Shown: positions 50,335-58,929 of the stretch, one piece after another
Numbering within the stretch: the stretch's first letter is position 1
How the letters are laid out: every line of letters begins with the position of its first letter
From: Candidatus Limnocylindrales bacterium
GTDB taxonomy: Bacteria > Desulfobacterota > Binatia > UBA1149 > CAITLU01
Assembly: GCA_035626395.1 (NCBI GenBank)
Contig: DASPNR010000031.1
Location: 186,001-250,000, forward strand
Length of the DNA: 64,000 nt
Direction of reading: 5' to 3'
Program-made: the position numbers and the translations under genes
The notes under the pieces: model-generated
Told to the model about the DNA's origin: nothing
Seen by the model: the letters and a program-made list of their open reading frames with translations, nothing else
The model's database searches: none

Positions 50335-52994
50335 GCGGCGAGGCCAAACCGTCCATTCTCGTCGTCGAGGACGAGAACGTGGTGGCGATGGACCTGGTCT
50401 CCAGCCTCCAGAAGCTCGGCTATCCCATCGCCGGCGTGGCCGCGTCCGGCGAGGAGGCGATCGACATTGCCGAACGGGTCCGTCCCGGGCTCGTGCTCAT
50501 GGACGTCAACCTGCGCGGCGTCATGGACGGCATCCAGGCCGCTCAGCAGATCCAGGACCGATTCTTCATTCCCGTCGTCTACCTGACGGCCTACTCCGAC
50601 GAGACGACGCTGGAGCGCGCCCGCGTCACCCATCCCTTCGGATACGTGCTCAAGCCGTTCGAGGACCGCGAGATCGAGATCGCGATCCACATCGCGGTTT
50701 TTCGGCACAGGTTGGAGCGGGCGCTTCGCGACAGCCAGCGGCGTCTGGACGCCATCCTCAGCAGCATCGGCGAGGCCGTCGTGGCCACCGATACGCAACG
50801 GTGCGTCACGTTCCTGAACCGCGCGGCCGAGTCGCTGCTCGGTTGGAAGTCGGAACGCGCCACCGGCCGCCGCCTCGCCGACGTTCTTCGGCTGTTGCCG
50901 CAGCCCGACGGCACGCTGCGCCTTGCGCGCGGCAATTCGGAGTCGTGTCCGGTCGAGCTGGTCGAGTCGCCGGTCACCGACAGCAACGCGGCACTGACCG
51001 GATACGTCACCGTCGTGCGCGACATCTCCGAGCGCATGCGGGCACAGGACGCTCACGACCGGGAGCTGGTCGAGCGCGCCGCTCGGGCGGCCGCCGAAAA
51101 GGAGCACGAGCGGGCGCGGCTGAAGAGCGAGATCACCGGGGCGCTCAGCGACATCACCGATTCGACCGATCAGATGGCCGCGCTTCACAAGGTCGCGGAG
51201 CGAATCGCCGGCGCCATCGGGACGTGGTGCGACATCGTCCTCTCCGACGGCGGCCACGCCAGCCGCGTCGTCGCTCACGCCGATCCTGCGCGCGAGGAAT
51301 GGACGCGGCAGTACGCCGCATGCTGGCGACCCGATCCGCCGGCGGAGAAAGGTACTCACGCCGTCATCCGCAGCGGGCGTGCGCAGTTGCTCCAGTTCGT
51401 GACGGACGATGCGCTCGCGGCGATGGCGCACGATGCCGAGCATCTGGCGCTCCTTCGCGCTTCAGGCGTTCGTTCGCTCATCTGCGTTCCGCTTTGCGCT
51501 CGCCAGCGCATTCTCGGGGCCCTTTCGGTGGCCGCCTGTGAGGAGACGCGCGAATTCCAGCCCTCCGACCTCGCGTTCGTCCAGCAGATCGCCGATCGCA
51601 TCGGCCTGGCACTCGACAATGCGCGCCTGTACCGGGAGGCGCAGGAAGCCAAGCTGGCGGCGGAGCGGCGATGGGAGGGCGAGCAGAAGGCGCGCGCGGA
51701 GGCCGAGGCGCTGTACCGCGTCGCCGAGGCGCTCTCCGGCGCACGACTGGACCTCGAGACCATCGTCCAGAGGGTAACGGATGAGGCCACCGCGCTGGTC
51801 GGCGCCCGTTACGGAGCGTTCTTCTACAATGTCGTCGGCGAAAACGGCGAGAGCTACAAGCTTTATGCGCTCTCGGGCGCATCGCGAGAGCAGTTCGAGC
51901 AGTTCGGGCTCCCACGCAACACGCCGATTTTCGGTCCGACCTTCGCCGGCCTGGACGCCGTGCGCTGCGACGACGTCCACAAGGACCCGCGCTACGGCCA
52001 GATGGCGCCGCACTACGGGATGCCCGAGGGGCACCTCCCGGTCGTCAGCTATCTGGCGGTCCCTGTGGTGTCGCGGAGCGGTCCGGTGATCGGAGGACTC
52101 TTCTTCGGCCATCCGCAAAGCGGTCAGTTCACCGAGCAGCACGAACGGATGGCCCGGGCGCTGGCCGTGCATGCGGCAGTCGCCATCGACAACGCCCGTC
52201 ACTTCCAGGAAGCGCGTCAAGCCGAGGAGCGGCAGGCGCGGCTGGTCGCGGAGCTGGAGCGGGCGGTGCGGTTCAGCGAGATGTTCGTCGGCATCCTCGG
52301 CCACGACCTGCGCAACCCGCTGTCGGGCATCACGACATCCGCGAGCCTCATCGCGAGCCTGACGGAGTCGGAGCAGATCGTGAAGCCGGTCGACCGCATC
52401 CTGCGAAGCGCGGGACGCATGAGCCGCATGATCGACCAGATTCTCGATTTCACGAGCGCGCGTCTGGGCCGCGGAATCCCGCTGCGACGGAAGAGCGTCG
52501 ATCTCGCCGAGCTCTGCCGGGCCGTGCTGGACGAGCTCAAGAGCCGATTCGAAGGCGGCGCGGATGTGCAGTTCGAGGTGCGAGGGAACACCGAGGGGCT
52601 TTGGGACGAAGACCGCCTCGCCCAGCTCATGTCGAACCTGACGGGTAACGCGCTCCAGTACCGGGCCGAAGGGACGCCCATCGTGGTGACCGTCGACGGC
52701 ACCAGAGACGACGTGGTCACGCTCAGCGTTCGCAACGACGGCAGCATTCCGCCCGAGGTGCTTCCGGCCATCTTCGAGCCGCTGCGCGGAGGGCAGCACC
52801 GCAAGCGCGAGGGCGCCAGCGGGCTCGGGCTCGGCCTCTATATTTCCCAGCAGATCGCGCTCGCCCACGGCAGCGCCCTCCGCATCGATTCCGCATGCGG
52901 GCAAACCGCTTTCGCAGTAGACCTGCCGCGAGTTCCGCCCGCGCAGCCCGAACAGGTCTTCGGTTCCGCCGGTGGTGAGGACATATCGCTTTGA
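50331..52994 (+). CDS. receiver-PAS-GAF-GAF sensor histidine kinase
   Basis: 887 residues. Receiver at the N-terminus (about 8-122; phospho-acceptor Asp58 in LVLMDVNLRG; YVLKPFED), PAS (about 135-245), then two GAF domains (about 270-440 and 465-620; the second contains ARYGAFFYNVV and PVVSYLAVPVVSRSGPVIGGLFFGH), then HisKA with His658 (FVGILGHDLRNPLSGI) and HATPase (QLMSNLTGNALQY, GLGLGLYISQQIA). The receiver could accept phosphate from the upstream kinase, making a relay. TTGA overlap with the next gene. Confidence 0.92.
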   Translation: MSGEAKPSILVVEDENVVAMDLVSSLQKLGYPIAGVAASGEEAIDIAERVRPGLVLMDVNLRGVMDGIQAAQQIQDRFFIPVVYLTAYSDETTLERARVTHPFGYVLKPFEDREIEIAIHIAVFRHRLERALRDSQRRLDAILSSIGEAVVATDTQRCVTFLNRAAESLLGWKSERATGRRLADVLRLLPQPDGTLRLARGNSESCPVELVESPVTDSNAALTGYVTVVRDISERMRAQDAHDRELVERAARAAAEKEHERARLKSEITGALSDITDSTDQMAALHKVAERIAGAIGTWCDIVLSDGGHASRVVAHADPAREEWTRQYAACWRPDPPAEKGTHAVIRSGRAQLLQFVTDDALAAMAHDAEHLALLRASGVRSLICVPLCARQRILGALSVAACEETREFQPSDLAFVQQIADRIGLALDNARLYREAQEAKLAAERRWEGEQKARAEAEALYRVAEALSGARLDLETIVQRVTDEATALVGARYGAFFYNVVGENGESYKLYALSGASREQFEQFGLPRNTPIFGPTFAGLDAVRCDDVHKDPRYGQMAPHYGMPEGHLPVVSYLAVPVVSRSGPVIGGLFFGHPQSGQFTEQHERMARALAVHAAVAIDNARHFQEARQAEERQARLVAELERAVRFSEMFVGILGHDLRNPLSGITTSASLIASLTESEQIVKPVDRILRSAGRMSRMIDQILDFTSARLGRGIPLRRKSVDLAELCRAVLDELKSRFEGGADVQFEVRGNTEGLWDEDRLAQLMSNLTGNALQYRAEGTPIVVTVDGTRDDVVTLSVRNDGSIPPEVLPAIFEPLRGGQHRKREGASGLGLGLYISQQIALAHGSALRIDSACGQTAFAVDLPRVPPAQPEQVFGSAGGEDISL

Positions 52995-53344
52995 GCCGCA
53001 AAACGATTCTCATCGTCGAGGATGAGGCAGATATCCGGGAGTCGCTGCGCGAGGCGTTCGAGAACCGAGGCTACTCGGTGCGCTGCGCGTCCAATGGCAT
53101 GGAGGCGCTCGAGCTCCTCCTGCGGCATCCGCCGCCGAGTGCGGTGGTGCTGGACCTGATCATGCCGGTCATGAGCGGGTCCGAGCTCTATGCCGCGATG
53201 CAGGCCGATCCGGTACTCTCGAACATTCCCGTCATCGTCTCCACCTCCGACCCCTCGCGCGCGCCGCAGAACGCGGTCGTCCTCAAGAAACCCATCGATC
53301 TGCGCGTCATGCTCATGATGGTCGATGCGGTCTCGGTGTCCTGA
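52991..53344 (+). CDS. single-domain response regulator
   Basis: 117 residues: only a receiver domain (TILIVEDEADIRESL, Asp55 in VVLDLIMPVMSG, VVLKKPID near the end). No output domain, so it probably works in a relay or by protein contact, CheY-like. TTG start overlapping the previous stop (TTGA) with no separate ribosome-binding site indicates coupling. It closes the long co-directional run starting at hypF. Confidence 0.9.
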   Translation: MSRKTILIVEDEADIRESLREAFENRGYSVRCASNGMEALELLLRHPPPSAVVLDLIMPVMSGSELYAAMQADPVLSNIPVIVSTSDPSRAPQNAVVLKKPIDLRVMLMMVDAVSVS

Positions 53345-53384
53345 CGGCCCGAGACGAGCGCAAAACCGGTTACGGTACGCGCAG

Positions 53385-53403
53385 GCAGCGCTTCGGGCGC
53401 TGC
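53385..53403. terminator. hairpin between convergent response regulator and sulfotransferase genes
   Basis: GCAGCGC-TTCGG-GCGCTGC, 7-bp perfect arms with a stable tetraloop-like centre, located in the 93-bp gap between converging genes. No T-run on either side, so it is only a positional candidate. Confidence 0.4.
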
Positions 53404-53437
53404 GGTGGAACGTGGATCTTCGGCGTTCGATCGCGCG

Positions 53438-54400
53438 TCAGCTGCTGCGCCAGCTGCGCCAGAGCGGCGCGATCGCCTGCAGCGGTCCGAGCAGGCTCTG
53501 CTGGGCGGCGCGCAGCTCGGCCTCGAGGCGATCGCAATGCCGCAGCACCGGCGCCAGGTCGCGCACCGCACCCGCGATGCGGCGCCAATCCTTCCAGAGC
53601 TCGGCATCGTCGAAGGCGACCTGATCCGTGCAGAGGCGGAACAGCCAGCGGTACGCATCCCGCGCCAGCGGATGGATCTTCGAGTCGCGGTCCAGCTCCT
53701 CGATCGAAAAGCGGCTATGGCGGATGCCCGGCACGAGGAACTCGTCGCGATAGACGGCGATGCCGCGCTGAACGCGGTCGCCCAGCGGCTGCCCCAGCCC
53801 GCGCGCCAGGCGTTCGAGCTCGGCGGTGGGGTCGGCCATCACGTTGTCATAGTCGACGACGACGGTGACGTGCCCTCGCGCCAGCTCGAAGTAGGGCACG
53901 ACGTTGACGAGCCATTCCAGGTCGCTCTTCTCCTGCGTGCCGCGATGCGGGTCCAGACGCAGTCGTGAGCGCGCCACGCTGAGCGGATTGCGCAGTGCAA
54001 CGACATAACGGTCTTCGAGGCCGAGCCGTCGATAGACGTCCTGCCAGAACGGCAGCATCCGCAGCGTGCGGCCGTACTTGTATCCCCACAGCGGCCTGTC
54101 GCCGAAGCGGCGGCGGATGAGCTCGACGGCCTCGTCGGCGAGCGCCCGCACCTGCGGCTGCCGCCACTCTTCGTCCTCGATGAGGCGAACGCTGTCGCCG
54201 CGAATGCCGAGCGCGCGCTTGAGCCGCTTGTTGAGCGCGAGCAGATCGTTGTCTTCGAAGAAGCCGGTGGGATTCTTGCCGCTTCCGGGACGCAGGTTGT
54301 CGCCGAGATCGACGCCTACGGCCTCCAGAGCGCGCGTGATGGCGCTGGTGCCGCTGCGGCCCGCACCGAGGATCGTCACCATCACCCAGGGCGGTGCCAC
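53438..54400 (-). CDS. sulfotransferase family protein
   Basis: 320 residues. The PAPS 5'-phosphosulfate loop is VTILGAGRSGTSAITRAL; the later VVALRNPLSVARSRL is the 3'-phosphate-binding segment. It would transfer sulfate from PAPS to a hydroxyl on a glycan or lipid. Ends with a Trp/Arg-rich helix. The start is a GTG one base after the oxygenase stop; a start at the internal ATG of MVTILGAG is possible. It is the last gene of the minus-strand glycoconjugate operon. Confidence 0.88.
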   Translation of the reverse strand: MAPPWVMVTILGAGRSGTSAITRALEAVGVDLGDNLRPGSGKNPTGFFEDNDLLALNKRLKRALGIRGDSVRLIEDEEWRQPQVRALADEAVELIRRRFGDRPLWGYKYGRTLRMLPFWQDVYRRLGLEDRYVVALRNPLSVARSRLRLDPHRGTQEKSDLEWLVNVVPYFELARGHVTVVVDYDNVMADPTAELERLARGLGQPLGDRVQRGIAVYRDEFLVPGIRHSRFSIEELDRDSKIHPLARDAYRWLFRLCTDQVAFDDAELWKDWRRIAGAVRDLAPVLRHCDRLEAELRAAQQSLLGPLQAIAPLWRSWRSS

Positions 54401-54401
54401 G

Positions 54402-55121
54402 TCAGTAGCCTGCCTCCTGATGCAGGAGGCGCTGGCGGACCAGGAACGGGATCGACCGGATCATGTCGTTGACGACGACGATGAAGACGCGCCGGAGCCT
54501 GCCTTCGGGGCTGCGGATCTCGCGCACGCCGTGCCACGAGTTTCCGCGGCGTGCGAACAGGAGGCTGCGGTTGCCCATGGCCTTGCCCGTCCACGAGCGC
54601 GGGAAATCCTCCCACTTCGGCGCCGACTTGGTCGGAAAGCGCCCTTCGTCGTCGAGGATGACGGTCTCGCCGCCCCAGGACGCATCCCAGTCGCTCTCGG
54701 TGTTGAAGTAGAAGATGTGCGAGCCGAGCTTGCGCGGGCTGTCGCAGTGGGGAGAGACCGAGGCGCTGGCGGGCGTGTAGTGCCAGTGGAAGTTCAGCCA
54801 AAGCCGCCCGCGGCCGAACATCGCTCGAAGAAAGCGGCCGTATCGGTCGCCTCGCAGCTCCTCGATGAATTCCCTCCACTCCGGCGACACCGCAGCCTTG
54901 TCGGTGTACTCGAGCACGTAGCGGTCGTGCGGCTGCTGGCCGTGCTTGCGACGCACGCCGAAGAAAGGCTGCATGTCCTCCTTGCGCGGCAGCGTCGCCA
55001 GCAGGCGCTGGTAGCCCTGCTCGGTCAGCGCGCCCTCGGGGTTGATCCAGGGATAGGGCGAGGTTTTGCGGAAGGCCTCGACGTCGATGGACTCGAGCAG
55101 ATCGAAATTCAGATACGTCAC
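54402..55121 (-). CDS. 2-oxoglutarate/Fe(II)-dependent oxygenase
   Basis: 239 residues. Iron ligands: His125 and Asp127 (SPHCDSP) and distal His197 (GNSWHGVRE), with Arg211/212 (LRRVFIVVV) placed to bind 2-oxoglutarate. The double-stranded beta-helix is typical of 2OG-Fe(II) enzymes acting on hydroxylation or modification of small molecules or protein side chains. GTG start overlaps the ELM1-type gene stop (GTGA). Substrate unknown; neighbours suggest a lipid or glycan. Confidence 0.85.
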   Translation of the reverse strand: MTYLNFDLLESIDVEAFRKTSPYPWINPEGALTEQGYQRLLATLPRKEDMQPFFGVRRKHGQQPHDRYVLEYTDKAAVSPEWREFIEELRGDRYGRFLRAMFGRGRLWLNFHWHYTPASASVSPHCDSPRKLGSHIFYFNTESDWDASWGGETVILDDEGRFPTKSAPKWEDFPRSWTGKAMGNRSLLFARRGNSWHGVREIRSPEGRLRRVFIVVVNDMIRSIPFLVRQRLLHQEAGY

Positions 55122-56266
55122 GACGGAAGCAGCGCCCCTGTTCCAGCGGCCGTGGACGGGGCGGACGAGGAAGTCTGGACCGTCCCTGCAGGGAAGTCGA
55201 GCAGCCGCGAAATGCTCTGCACCGCGCGCTCGATGTCGTCGAGCGGCTGACGCCGCGGCGGCGGCGCATCGCCGAGGCGGTAGGCCAGGCCGCGCCGCTT
55301 CATCTCGCGGTGATAGGCGTCGAAGTCGCGCGGCGGCTTGAGCGCGCCCCAATAGATGAGCTCGTCGTAGATCGCGCTGCCGACCCAGCGCTGCAGGCCG
55401 CGCGGGCCTGCGCCGCCGCGCCGCGGCCATTCGAACACCGCAACCGGACGTCCGGTTCCCGCCGCTTCCACCAGCAGCGAGGCGCTGTCGACGGTGACGA
55501 TGAAGTCGTCGGCCAGCGCGAGGAACCCGTGGTACGGGTTGTTGTCGGCGTCGTCGGGCTTCCAGAGGTAGACGAACGAGGGCGCATCGATGGCCTGTGC
55601 AAGCGCGGCGGCTGCATCGGGCGGCGTGCGTGGGCTCGTGGTCACCAGCAGCGAGCCGGCGCTGGCCCTCGCTCTGGCGCTGGCCGCGCGCCCGAGCTCG
55701 GCGGCGCGCGCGGTGTCGAGCTCGTACGAAGAGCTGCTGCCGCCCACCAGGAGCGCAGTCCAGGGACGCGCGAGGCGCTGCAGGCGAGGGCGCCACTTCT
55801 CGGCCGCCGCATCGATCCTTGCCCGGTCGATGCGATTGAGCGCGCCGGCAAGGTGCACGACGTTGTCGCGGTGGGGCAGGCGGTACTGCGGCAGAGTCAG
55901 CACGAGATCGAACCAGTGCAGCGGCGCCTGCGCGTGCAGCAGGTGAACGAGCTGGGTCCGCCCGCCCGACTGCTTCTTGATCCACAGCGCAACCGGAGCG
56001 GCGCGGCGTGAGGCTGCAATGACGACGTCCGGCCACGGCGGCACGAGCGGCGAGGATCCGTCCTTGTCCAGCGTGATGTCACTTGCGCCCAGCAGCAGCG
56101 TCGGCAGCGCGTTGAGCTTGTTGTGCCGCAGCTGCTTGAGCTCGTAGGGCCAGCCGAGCGCGTCGGCCAGCGTCCGCATCTGGTTGTTTCCGCCGGTGCC
56201 CTTGCCCAGCAGCACCCAGACCCTTGGCGGCTGGCGGTTCAACGCCGGACCGGACGTGGCAAGCAT
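55118..56266 (-). CDS. ELM1-type (DUF1022) putative glycosyltransferase
   Basis: 382 residues. It begins RVWVLLGKGTGGNNQMRTLADALGWP and contains PDVVIAASRRAAPVALWIKK, LLVGGSSSSYEL, SFVYLWKPDDADNNPYHGFLALADDFIVTVDSASLLVEAAGTGRPVAVFEW-type sequence, the pattern of the mitochondrial-fission-ELM1 family, GT-B-like in fold. Starts 25 bp after the large trimodular gene stops. ATG at 56266 is assumed; no clear Shine-Dalgarno. A paralogous domain forms the C-terminal half of that neighbour. Confidence 0.85.
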   Translation of the reverse strand: MLATSGPALNRQPPRVWVLLGKGTGGNNQMRTLADALGWPYELKQLRHNKLNALPTLLLGASDITLDKDGSSPLVPPWPDVVIAASRRAAPVALWIKKQSGGRTQLVHLLHAQAPLHWFDLVLTLPQYRLPHRDNVVHLAGALNRIDRARIDAAAEKWRPRLQRLARPWTALLVGGSSSSYELDTARAAELGRAASARARASAGSLLVTTSPRTPPDAAAALAQAIDAPSFVYLWKPDDADNNPYHGFLALADDFIVTVDSASLLVEAAGTGRPVAVFEWPRRGGAGPRGLQRWVGSAIYDELIYWGALKPPRDFDAYHREMKRRGLAYRLGDAPPPRRQPLDDIERAVQSISRLLDFPAGTVQTSSSAPSTAAGTGALLPS

Positions 56267-56291
56267 GCGCAAGGTCGCACCGCGCGAAGGC

Positions 56292-58787
56292 TCAGCCCGC
56301 CGCGAGCGATGCTCGCGAGCCTTCCCGGCGCGGCTCGGGCTGCGGCACCTCGCTGCAGCCGAGCAGCGCACGCACGCGGTCGGCCACCGCCTGCGTCTCC
56401 ATCAGGCGCGCGGGCGCAGCAAGATCCAGCGGCAGCGCCAGCATCCTGGCGTAGCCGCCGTCGACGAGCGCGCGGTGGAACGCCTCCAGGTCGCGCGTGG
56501 GATGGATGAGACCGCGCTCGATCAGACGCGCGCAGAAATACTCGAGGCCCTGCTGCGGCCGGATCGTGCCTTTGCTCTTGCGCGGCCGCGAGAACGCCTG
56601 CGCCGTGATCCAGTCGACGAACGCGAGCCAGGGCCCCCGCTTCTTCTTCGGCACCGGATACAGGAATACCGGCTTTCCGCTGGCGCACGCCTCGGCGATC
56701 ATCGACTCGCTCTCGCCCGTGACGATGAGCGCGTCGGCGCCGGCAAGGTAGGCAAGGTAGGGGTTGTCCTTGCGCTCGGCCGACCAGCGATGAACCTGCC
56801 CGACGCCGGCCACGGCCGCTTCGATTGCCGCCACCGCCGCATCGCCGGTACGGCGGCTGGTGACGACGAAGACGCTTCCGCCGCAGGCGCGCGCGGCGTC
56901 GGCCGCGTCGCGCCCGAGCGCGCGCGCGGTTTCGACGTCGAGCGTGTACTGCGCGCAGCTTCCGCCGACGAGCACCACGATGCGCGGATGCGGTGCCCAG
57001 CCGAACAGGTCGGGAAAACGCGCCGCCGCATCGGCGAGGCGGCGCGGTGTGACCTGATTGATCGGCGCGACGATCTGGATGCGGCGCTCGTGCGGCGGGT
57101 AGCGCACGTGCGAGCACGTCACGACCAGGTCGAAGTTGGTGGCGACGTCGCCGCCCTTGCGTCCCATCTGCACGGTGCGGACGCGCCCGTCGCTCTGCGC
57201 GGCGATCCAGCGTGCGATGGGCCCGGTGGTCCAGCCGGTGGAGACGACCAGGTCGGGCCAGGGCGGCTGCAGCAGCTTGCGGCGACGCCCGCCGGGATCG
57301 ATCGTCGTCGGCGCGAGCAGCCGGTCCGTGATCTTGGTGTAGAGCGGGTAGCCGAGGTCGAGCACTTCGACCGGCCAGCCCAGCTCCTCGGTCAACCCTA
57401 TGGACTGCGTGGTGTGCCCCGGCTTGGGATCGGACAGGATCCACACGCGCGGCGGCGTCGGCTCGATGCGCCGCCCGCCTTCGCGCCAGGCCACCTGCCG
57501 CGGCGCCGTCTGCACACCCAGGCGCCAGTGCAGGTCGGGCCGCTTGCGCGCCGCGGCTTCGAGCTGGCTGCGCCACCAGGCAAACCCGCGCGGCGCGATC
57601 AGGCGCGCGCGGTCGTGAGGGAAGTGCACCTTTCGCGCAGTGTCCTCGACGACGATGTAGAGGAGCCGCCGCGCGCGCCGCGCCAGTTCGTCGAGAACCC
57701 AGGGGACGTCCTCGTCATGGAGGAGGTCGAGCCCGCTCGTGCAGACGACGGCATCGAACGGGCCGGCCGGTGCAACGATGCCGGTGGCGTCGGTGGCGGT
57801 CGGATCGAACGCGACGGTGCTGGCGCCCGGAAAGATGCCGAGGCGCGACTGCATGCCGGTATCGCGCGGATGCGCGAGCGAGAAGTCGAGCACCTTCTGC
57901 GTGCCCGTGCGCGCGAGCAGGTCCGTGAGTCCCGTCAGCTCCACCGGCGCCGACTCGAGATCGGGCTGCTCGAGCGCGCGCGCCTGGCGCAGCATGTCGA
58001 TCAGGCGCCTGTAGAGCAGGCTCGGACGATGGAAGTCGAAGACGCTGTAGCCGGCAGCGTCGGCCTCACGCTCCAGGCCCATCCACAGATCGGTGACGGG
58101 GCTGGGCATGTAGACGTAGAGCTCCGGGCACGGATGCCAGGGCTGCTCGTGGATCGTGGTGAAGTGCAGAACCTTGGAGTAGCCGGGAACGTAGTCGAAA
58201 TCGCGTGCATGCCAGGCCGGATCGAGCTTGCCCCACTCGTGCCGCGACTTCTTCTCGATCTGCTTGCGGTGCGTGCTCTGGCACAGCTCCAGCGGCCACA
58301 GCTCGCCCATCTTCTCGCAGTCGATGAGCATCACCGCCGTGTCGTTCTCGGTCAGCGCCAGAAAACCCTTGCCGCCCATGTCGGAGTCGAACAGCTCGGC
58401 GGGATCGGAAAGATAGACCTGGTCGACGTCGTTGTAGATGGCACGCCCGCGCTTGCCCGCCCAGTGGGCGATGGCGAAGCGGTAGTTGGTGAAGCCGGTC
58501 AGCCACCAGCGACGGTCGAAGCCGGCGACGTCCTTCATCAGATGGATTTCGTAGACCCGCGACGGATCGCGCACCTTCTCGATGGAGTAGAGGAAGATGC
58601 GCTCGGCGCGGTATTGCCCCGGCTCGGTGCCGAGGAAGATGCGAACGGGCGGCCTGGCGCTGGGCGCGACGCCGGCGGCAACCGGCAGAGTCACGACCTC
58701 CGGAACCTGCCGCGCACCCGCTTCAGGAAGCCTGGCCGGATCGGGAAACAGGCGCGAGATCAGTCGCTGCGTGGTCAGGAAGGGCAT
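56292..58787 (-). CDS. trimodular protein: glycosyltransferase-like + methyltransferase-like + ELM1-type domain
   Basis: 831 residues. N-terminal part (about 45-280) resembles GT-A enzymes of the GT8 kind: RIFLGTEPGQYRAERIF at the start and IYNDVDQVYLSDPA with D120-x-D122 as metal motif. The middle (about 285-430) reads KVLDFSLAHP, FDAVVCTSGLDLLHD, VLDELARRARRLLYIVVED, as in class I methyltransferases, but the SAM glycine loop is poor. The C-terminus (about 465-831) is an ELM1 domain (VWILSDPKPGHTTQSIGLTEELGWP, NPYLAYLAGADALIVTGESESMIAEAC). No signal or membrane helix. Confidence 0.8.
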   Translation of the reverse strand: MPFLTTQRLISRLFPDPARLPEAGARQVPEVVTLPVAAGVAPSARPPVRIFLGTEPGQYRAERIFLYSIEKVRDPSRVYEIHLMKDVAGFDRRWWLTGFTNYRFAIAHWAGKRGRAIYNDVDQVYLSDPAELFDSDMGGKGFLALTENDTAVMLIDCEKMGELWPLELCQSTHRKQIEKKSRHEWGKLDPAWHARDFDYVPGYSKVLHFTTIHEQPWHPCPELYVYMPSPVTDLWMGLEREADAAGYSVFDFHRPSLLYRRLIDMLRQARALEQPDLESAPVELTGLTDLLARTGTQKVLDFSLAHPRDTGMQSRLGIFPGASTVAFDPTATDATGIVAPAGPFDAVVCTSGLDLLHDEDVPWVLDELARRARRLLYIVVEDTARKVHFPHDRARLIAPRGFAWWRSQLEAAARKRPDLHWRLGVQTAPRQVAWREGGRRIEPTPPRVWILSDPKPGHTTQSIGLTEELGWPVEVLDLGYPLYTKITDRLLAPTTIDPGGRRRKLLQPPWPDLVVSTGWTTGPIARWIAAQSDGRVRTVQMGRKGGDVATNFDLVVTCSHVRYPPHERRIQIVAPINQVTPRRLADAAARFPDLFGWAPHPRIVVLVGGSCAQYTLDVETARALGRDAADAARACGGSVFVVTSRRTGDAAVAAIEAAVAGVGQVHRWSAERKDNPYLAYLAGADALIVTGESESMIAEACASGKPVFLYPVPKKKRGPWLAFVDWITAQAFSRPRKSKGTIRPQQGLEYFCARLIERGLIHPTRDLEAFHRALVDGGYARMLALPLDLAAPARLMETQAVADRVRALLGCSEVPQPEPRREGSRASLAAG

Positions 58788-58929
58788 CGTGGCACCGCGA
58801 TCAGTCGTCGCGAGACGGCATGCGCACGCGGCGCGGCGCCGGCATCACCAGATGCGTGCGCACGTGCCATGCAAGCAAGCTCGTCATCGGTTGGCGGCGT
58901 TCCATCCGTGCCGCCATCCGGAGCGGATG

